From: Gammaproteobacteria bacterium HGW-Gammaproteobacteria-3
GTDB taxonomy: Bacteria > Pseudomonadota > Gammaproteobacteria > Methylococcales > Methylomonadaceae
DNA length: 40,820 nt
Direction of reading: 5' to 3'
Assembly (NCBI GenBank): GCA_002843155.1
Contig: PGZD01000068.1
Span: forward strand, 1-40,820
The stretch's first letter is position 1. Every line of letters starts with the position of its first letter. The position numbers and the translations under genes were made by a program. Below the pieces are notes generated by a model. That model was not told the origin of the DNA and did no database searches. It saw only the letters and a list, made by a program, of their open reading frames with translations. Below are positions 36,120 through 40,820 of the stretch, piece after piece.

Positions 36120-37070
36120 ATGAAACTGATAGTGCAAATTCCCTGCTATAACGAAGAGCATACACTGCCTGAAACGATCGCCGATATTCCGCGCCAGATA
36201 GAGGGGGTCGATAAGATTGAAATTCTGATTATCGACGATGGCAGTACCGATCGGACGGTAGAAGTCGCCAAAGAACTCGGCGTCGATCATATTATTCGTA
36301 ACAAGAATAATCTCGGGCTTGCCCGAAGCTTTCGCAAAGGCATGGATGAATGTCTTAAACGCGATGCGGATATTATCGTCAATACCGATGGCGATAATCA
36401 ATATTTTGGTGCGGATATCAGCAAATTAGTCGCGCCTATCGTTAACGGTACGGCCGATCTTGTGGTAGGCGACAGGCAAACCAGTAAGATTCCACATTTT
36501 TCTCCGCTTAAAAAACTGTTGCAAAAATTAGGCAGCGCCACCGTGCGTAAGTTATCGGGAACCACCGTGCCTGATACGGTAAGCGGTTTCAGGGCATTTT
36601 CCAGGGATGCTGCCATTCGCCTGAATATTATTTCTTCTTTCAGCTATACCATAGAAACCATCATTCAAGCCGGTAAGAAACACATGGCGATAGTATCGGT
36701 TCCGGTTAGAACCAATCCAAAAACCCGGGACTCCCGATTATTTAAAAGCATCCCGTCATTTATCGAGCGGCAGTTATCGAGCATGATACGCATGTATCTC
36801 ATGTATCAGCCTTTACGGTTTTTTATCTATATCGGTACTTTACTGATACTGACAGGTCTCGTACCCATAGTTCGCTTTCTGGTATTTTATTATTCAGGTG
36901 ATGGCAGTGGTCATATACAGTCGCTGATTCTCGGCGGAGTTTTTTTATTGATGGGCTTTATTACTTATGTCATAGGAATGCTGGCGGACTTGATGAATTT
37001 CAATCGACAGTTATTGGAAGCGACATTGGAAAAAGTTCGCAGGATTGAACTTGAAAAAGAAAGTAAATAA
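36120..37070 (+). CDS. DPM1/GtrB-like family 2 glycosyltransferase
   Basis: A 316-residue enzyme that probably attaches a sugar from a nucleotide donor to undecaprenyl phosphate on the cytoplasmic face. The GT-A fold starts with QIPCYNEEHTLPETI, then ILIIDDGSTDRTVEVAKELG and IIVNTDGDNQYFGADI (the DxD-like metal motif is TDGDNQY). GFRAFSRDAAIRLNIIS follows, and two C-terminal membrane helices (about residues 225-300) anchor it. ATG 36120 is preferred; an upstream GTG (36102) overlaps the preceding gene. The pairing with the GT-C gene before it is the classic donor/transfer couple of polyprenyl-phosphate glycosylation. Confidence 0.9.
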   Translation: MKLIVQIPCYNEEHTLPETIADIPRQIEGVDKIEILIIDDGSTDRTVEVAKELGVDHIIRNKNNLGLARSFRKGMDECLKRDADIIVNTDGDNQYFGADISKLVAPIVNGTADLVVGDRQTSKIPHFSPLKKLLQKLGSATVRKLSGTTVPDTVSGFRAFSRDAAIRLNIISSFSYTIETIIQAGKKHMAIVSVPVRTNPKTRDSRLFKSIPSFIERQLSSMIRMYLMYQPLRFFIYIGTLLILTGLVPIVRFLVFYYSGDGSGHIQSLILGGVFLLMGFITYVIGMLADLMNFNRQLLEATLEKVRRIELEKESK

Positions 37071-37139
37071 TGTCTGTTAATTCTTTATCACGCGTTTCAG
37101 TATCGCAGATTCATTTTTATCCTCAATTTCAATAACCCG

Positions 37140-39164
37140 ATGTTTTTAGTAACCCTGGAAAAACTGCTATGGCGTTACCGGCGGCTGGTTACTGTATTAA
37201 TCGTCATTTCAATTGTCCAATTTTTTGAGCTTGCCCTTTTACAAGTCAAATACGATATTTTTACCGGTGGGTTTCTACAGCCTTTCTCTTACCAGTCCTG
37301 GTTGGAAAGAGGACTGTTTCTGCTACTTTCTTTCTGGTATGACTTTGTCTTTTTCGGTGTTTTGGCCAGCCTTTGGTTCCATGCTGCCGACCGGCTGAAT
37401 AAGTTCGGCATTCTGATTTATTACAGTTTCACCGTGCTGATATGGCTGGCAATGGGTTTCTGGCTGGGCCTTAAATTCAAGGTGCTGTCTTATTTCAACG
37501 ATACACTCAATTATCAGATTATCAGTAATCTTGGCGGTGGCAGCTTAAAACGGGGCTTGCTTTATGCCACCAATGAAATTGCCTTGTTCACCGGCATTAT
37601 GGCGATTGTTATCATTGCTTTTGTTTTGAGTGCCCGGATTTTTAAACAGTATCACTACAAGCGGGATTATCATCGGCGAATTGCACCAGCGGGCGCTTTT
37701 AAATGGTTGCTGTTGATGACAGTATTTCTGACTCCGCTGCTGACGTATAACATCTCCGATTACGCATTCTTGCGTTATGGCCTGGAAAAAAAAACCACTT
37801 ATCGGCTGATCAGTTCGGGCCTGGATTTTTTGACAGACTTTGACGACGACGGTCACGGTCTGTTCTTTTATCCCAAAGACACGGCCCTGTTTGACGGGCA
37901 TATTTATCCGGGCGCTCTGGACATTCCTGGTAACGGTATCGATGAAGACGGTCTGCTGGGTGATGCCAAAATCATCCCGCTGGCACCCGATCCTCTAAAA
38001 GCTATAAAGCCTCGCTCCGGCAAGCATATTGTATTGATCGTTCTGGAAACCGCGCGCGTCGATTTATTGACCCAACAAGTCAATGGCCGTTATGTCGCGC
38101 CGGTCATGCGCGAAATAGCGCGTACCGGTACTGCGGCTGAATACGCGTACAGCCATACCGGTTATACGACAACTTCGCTGACAGCATTGTTTAATCGCGA
38201 GCTGATTCATGACGATAACCGCATCAGACTGATCGATTTTTTGCAGGAGGCAGGTTACGGCATTTCAATCATTTCGGGGCAAGATGAATCGTTTGGCGAT
38301 ATCGCCACGCATACCGGCATGAATAAAAAAGGCGTGTATTATTTTGATGCGCGGGTCGCCATTGCCGACCGGGTTTTTCCCAGCAAGGATGCGGGTAGTC
38401 TAAGGCTCAGCGAAGAACGTGTAGTGGAACAATTTCAGCAGCGCTTCAGTGAACTTGATCTGCAAACTCCGCAGTTTATTTATTTAAACTTTCAGGCGGC
38501 GCATTTTCCTTATTCGCATCCTGCCATGCAAAAAAGGCTGATAAAAGAATTCATACCCCGCCCCGAGATTCTGGCGGAAAATCGCGACCGGGTCGCCGAC
38601 ACCTACTGGAATGCCATTGCCAATGCCGACTGGGCGGTGGGGCAGGTGGTCGAAACATTAAAAAAACACAAACTCTACGAGGACACAACTTTAGTCATTT
38701 TGGGTGATCACGGCGAGTCATTGTTCGAAGACGGCTTTCTGGGCCATGGCCATGCGATGAACGATGCACAAACGCATATCCCTTTGTTGTTCAATGATCC
38801 AAATCTTCAAATAAAGCAGGCGATAGGGCAGATCGATGTCGCGGAAATGGCGATTCGCTCGGCTTTTGGCCTCTCCAATCGGTGGCTGGATACGGATCAT
38901 TCAGTGTTTCAATTGGTGGGCAATTTGACTTTTCCGGTGTTAATCGGGTATGTCAAATACGGCGGTGACCGTATTGTTTTTGATTTCCGCTCCCAGCGGG
39001 TTTTTTTAAATACTCTAAATCGCTGGGAAACTTATCAGGCATTGCTGGAGAATCCGGCACAAAGCGAGCGTATCAGTCATTTGCTCAGCGAATGGGAAAC
39101 CCTGAAATGGCATGAGTTTGATTTTCGTCAGCAAAGTCAAAGTAAACAGAAGCCTGGGCACTGA
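37140..39164 (+). CDS. Membrane-bound sulfatase-fold transferase/hydrolase with an embedded MopE-like motif
   Basis: A 674-residue protein with about five membrane helices (residues 15-210) and a periplasmic alkaline-phosphatase/sulfatase-fold domain like LtaS, phosphoethanolamine and phosphoglycerol transferases. Metal-site residues visible are Glu303 (VLETARVDLL), a Thr nucleophile candidate in GYTTTSLTALF (343-346), GDHGES (522-527) and GHGH (535-538). Between the two parts, residues 233-275 contain DFDDDGHG, HIYPGALDIPGNGIDEDG and LLGD, which resemble the acidic MopE repeat found in a methanotroph copper protein and in many secreted proteins. This insert probably binds a metal such as calcium or copper. 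It follows the GT2 gene by 69 bp and likely modifies an envelope lipid or glycan. Confidence 0.82.
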   Translation: MFLVTLEKLLWRYRRLVTVLIVISIVQFFELALLQVKYDIFTGGFLQPFSYQSWLERGLFLLLSFWYDFVFFGVLASLWFHAADRLNKFGILIYYSFTVLIWLAMGFWLGLKFKVLSYFNDTLNYQIISNLGGGSLKRGLLYATNEIALFTGIMAIVIIAFVLSARIFKQYHYKRDYHRRIAPAGAFKWLLLMTVFLTPLLTYNISDYAFLRYGLEKKTTYRLISSGLDFLTDFDDDGHGLFFYPKDTALFDGHIYPGALDIPGNGIDEDGLLGDAKIIPLAPDPLKAIKPRSGKHIVLIVLETARVDLLTQQVNGRYVAPVMREIARTGTAAEYAYSHTGYTTTSLTALFNRELIHDDNRIRLIDFLQEAGYGISIISGQDESFGDIATHTGMNKKGVYYFDARVAIADRVFPSKDAGSLRLSEERVVEQFQQRFSELDLQTPQFIYLNFQAAHFPYSHPAMQKRLIKEFIPRPEILAENRDRVADTYWNAIANADWAVGQVVETLKKHKLYEDTTLVILGDHGESLFEDGFLGHGHAMNDAQTHIPLLFNDPNLQIKQAIGQIDVAEMAIRSAFGLSNRWLDTDHSVFQLVGNLTFPVLIGYVKYGGDRIVFDFRSQRVFLNTLNRWETYQALLENPAQSERISHLLSEWETLKWHEFDFRQQSQSKQKPGH

Positions 39165-39261
39165 TTTCGACTGTGTTGAACAAGTCGGTCGGATAAGTTA
39201 TGGAGCCTTACCCGCTGTCCAGCACTTTGGCTCGTCTAAATTTATTCCGTACAAAAAGCCA

Positions 39262-39514
39262 ATGCAAAATACATCAAATATCTTGCCCGAAAACCCGCTG
39301 AAATTACCGGATCAAGTGCGCGCCAAAATTCGTTTGGAATAATGACAGCATTCGTACCAAGCAGGTTTACATGAACCGGATTAAACGCTCTATTGCGTAT
39401 TTTGACAAGCATCATCCGCACGACTTGGGCGCTAGTGAAGCGGATCGATTTCTGACACATTTGGCTGACAATGGTACCGTTGAATTTCGTGCGGGACGGA
39501 CCTACGGGTTATGA
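39262..39514 (+). pseudogene. N-terminal fragment of an integron-type tyrosine integrase
   Basis: ATG 39262 opens NPLKLPDQVRAKIRL, then a stop; one base later another frame continues NDSIRTKQVYMNRIKRSIAY, FDKHHPHDLGASEADRFLTH, LADNGTV. This is the N-terminal SAM-like (core-binding) domain characteristic of IntI and close phage integrases (compare KLLDQVRxxIRxxHYSxRTExxY in known members). A one-base insertion near 39343 breaks the frame, and homology ends at about 39481; the catalytic tyrosine domain is absent. The product is inactive. Because no attC lies nearby, it could be the fossil of the integrase that once served the attC cluster, but other integrases in the genome are equally possible sources. 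Confidence 0.75.
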
Positions 39515-39673
39515 TGCCGTGTGCTCGAATAACGCGCGGTGGCGGAGAATCGCCGAAAACAGACGGAAACCAAGTTGGAGTTTCTTTTCGGGGTGCTCGG
39601 TGAGACTTGCCAGCCAGAGTGAGAAGTGAATAGCGGGGGGCGATATGAACAAAAAGAAAACAAGAGGTACGAA
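39515..39673. other. Unassigned junction sequence between two gene fragments
   Basis: GC-rich stretch that continues neither the integrase nor the DksA-like piece in a recognisable way. It begins shortly after a GTGCG sequence at 39489-39493, the 5' consensus of group II introns, but no intron domains V/VI or reverse transcriptase are present. Nothing further can be said from sequence. Confidence 0.3.
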
Positions 39674-39898
39674 GTGAAACCGGAGCAGATCGAATACTTT
39701 CGCGGATTGCTGGAGGCTCAGCGGCAGGAGCTGCTGACGAGCAAGGACACCAACAAGGATTCCACCAAGCCGGTGATACTGGACCAGGCCAGCGTCGGCC
39801 GCCTCTCACGCATCAATGCCATGCAGGGACAGGCTATGGCCATCGAGACCCAGCGCCGTCTACCGGGAATTAAACATTTTTTTACAGCTATGTTATAA
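39674..39898 (+). pseudogene. Truncated DksA/TraR-family protein lacking its zinc finger
   Basis: From a GTG at 39674 the product begins KPEQIEYFRGLLEAQRQELL and continues ILDQASVGRLSRINAMQGQA, MAIETQRR, the N-terminal coiled-coil part of small TraR/DksA proteins, which modulate RNA polymerase with ppGpp. Members then continue with a helical segment and a four-Cys zinc finger. Here the sequence instead ends LPGIKHFFTAML, so the zinc finger is lost; length is about 74 residues versus about 110. The 3' truncation point (about 39860) abuts the promoter region of the following lipoprotein gene. Confidence 0.72.
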
Positions 39899-39933
39899 AT
39901 ACTGCTGTCTACATATTTAAAAAATCATTAGTC

Positions 39934-40494
39934 ATGAAAAACATCCAACTTTGCTTTGGTCTGATTTTACCTTTGTTGATGGCAGGCTGTGCCGGTGTGA
40001 CAGACCGTCAGGCCGAAGCGCCGGTTTATGACCCTTATAAAACAGCACCTGCGGCACGAAAAAAACCAGCCTCTGAAAAGTCAACACCCTCTCATGCGGT
40101 CGAGACTTCGCCTTTGAAACCTTCCGCGCCGCCGACCTGGGCGAGGCCCGTAGAGCCATCGCAAACGGAGCACTTAAGCCCGGTTGTGGTTGCGCTGATT
40201 TCCGATGCCGAGCGTAACAGCGGCACCGGCAATCTGGACTCAGCGGTGGCGACGCTGGAGCGTGGTTTGCGCATCGAGCCGAGAAACGCGACACTGATGT
40301 ACAAGTTGGCCGAAGTTCGCTTAAAACAATCCCAACCCAGACTGGCCGAAGATTTGGCCAGAAAAGCTGCCTTATTGGCAGGGCGTGACACCAAACTGAA
40401 AAGAGATAGTTGGTTATTGATTGCCAGAGCCCGAAAAATGCAGGGTGATGACACAGGAGAAAGACAGGCGAAACAGAAAGCTTACGGCTTGTAA
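39934..40494 (+). CDS. TPR-containing lipoprotein
   Basis: A 186-residue predicted lipoprotein: the signal peptide ends LLMAGC with Cys19 as lipidation site. A Pro/Lys-rich linker (about residues 25-80) is followed by two tetratricopeptide-like repeats (SAVATLERGLRIEPRNATLM and ARKAALLAGRDTKLKRDSWL). It is probably a periplasmic or outer-membrane scaffold; similar proteins occur in many gammaproteobacteria but have no fixed name. ATG 39934 follows a short AT-rich control region. No operon partner lies within the window. Confidence 0.82.
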   Translation: MKNIQLCFGLILPLLMAGCAGVTDRQAEAPVYDPYKTAPAARKKPASEKSTPSHAVETSPLKPSAPPTWARPVEPSQTEHLSPVVVALISDAERNSGTGNLDSAVATLERGLRIEPRNATLMYKLAEVRLKQSQPRLAEDLARKAALLAGRDTKLKRDSWLLIARARKMQGDDTGERQAKQKAYGL

Positions 40495-40820
40495 GAAGCT
40501 ATATCCGATATTCGGCAGGTGTTATTTGTCAGAAGAGTTACTTAAAATCACACGCCTTTCAAAGTAGCCTTGCGCATCCTGACATAAAAATCTTCCATGA
40601 CCGCAATAAACGAGTTTTGTTTGTGTCAAAACGCGGGAAAATCACCGCCTTTTTTAATCAACATGGCGGGGATAGTCGCCGCCTGGCTAGGAGCCTGTCC
40701 GAAAATAGCATAGCGCAAAGAGGTATTTGATCGAACTTTCATTAGAATGTTCGAATATTTGCTTTATTAAGCGGTATTTTGCACTTGTCAGCGCCTAAAT
40801 CAGACTCTTGTCTCGCTATT
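40495..40820. other. Window end without a recognisable gene; possible insertion-sequence end
   Basis: No convincing ORF is seen on either strand. At 40687-40701 CTAGGAGCCTGTCCG resembles the outer end of some IS5-type elements, including a CTA that could be a target duplication, but no transposase can be read before the window stops. Confidence 0.25.

Noticed and set aside
39485-39640. GTGCG-initiated GC-rich sequence as the 5' end of a group II intron
   Set aside because: The first bases match the intron consensus only over five positions, and neither domain V nor a reverse transcriptase reading frame follows.
40522-40640. Short minus-strand frame of about 40 codons near the window end
   Set aside because: It has no start codon with a ribosome site and no recognisable motif.

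Overview
The window reads as chromosomal DNA of a gammaproteobacterium. The gene neighbourhoods are gammaproteobacterial: exbB-exbD-lpxK-ycaR-kdsB, mutL-miaA, ate-aat-trxB beside ftsK, and prmB-aroC. A FadL-type porin fragment, a divergent transketolase-family enzyme and a MopE-like metal-binding motif are compatible with a methanotroph of the Methylococcales, but that placement is an inference. No rRNA, tRNA or CRISPR array was seen.

Layout. 1-6.6 kb: a 5'-truncated FadL-like gene, a polytopic membrane protein of unknown function, a membrane-anchored diguanylate cyclase and a transketolase-family enzyme. 6.6-8.45 kb: an accessory patch containing three convincing or plausible integron attC sites (7477-7576, 8056-8143, 8358-8427), all in the same orientation. 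They end three cassettes: an unknown ORF, a decayed antitoxin/ParE-toxin pair and a small unknown ORF. No integrase lies beside them. 8.5-13.3 kb: metG, tolC and a lipoprotein alpha/beta hydrolase. 13.3-16.3 kb: a tightly packed minus-strand envelope operon, exbB-exbD-lpxK-ycaR-kdsB. 16.4-19.6 kb: prmB, a broken aroC and an MFS transporter. 19.6-22.1 kb: an HDOD regulator and a FliK-like protein. 22.3-25.1 kb: mutL-miaA, ending in a strong terminator within a run of three hairpins. 25.3-28.7 kb: mobB-moeA (molybdenum cofactor) and a YajR-like MFS transporter. 28.6-33.8 kb: the N-end-rule transferases ate and aat, trxB, divergent ftsK and a small membrane protein. 33.8-34.2 kb: a decayed IS5-family transposase. 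34.4-39.2 kb: a three-gene plus-strand set (GT-C glycosyltransferase, DPM1-like GT2, membrane sulfatase-fold transferase) that looks like a lipid-linked glycan/envelope modification system. 39.2-39.9 kb: a scar holding the N-terminal pieces of an integron-type integrase and of a DksA/TraR protein. 39.9-40.5 kb: a TPR lipoprotein gene. The last 0.3 kb has no convincing gene.

How it fits together. Most genes are housekeeping: translation, repair, cell division, LPS, Moco and redox. The unusual parts are the integrase-less attC cluster with a separate integrase fossil about 31 kb away, the sulfatase-fold enzyme carrying a MopE-like acidic motif between its membrane and catalytic domains, and an aroC gene broken by what looks like a 32-base deletion in an otherwise conserved region.
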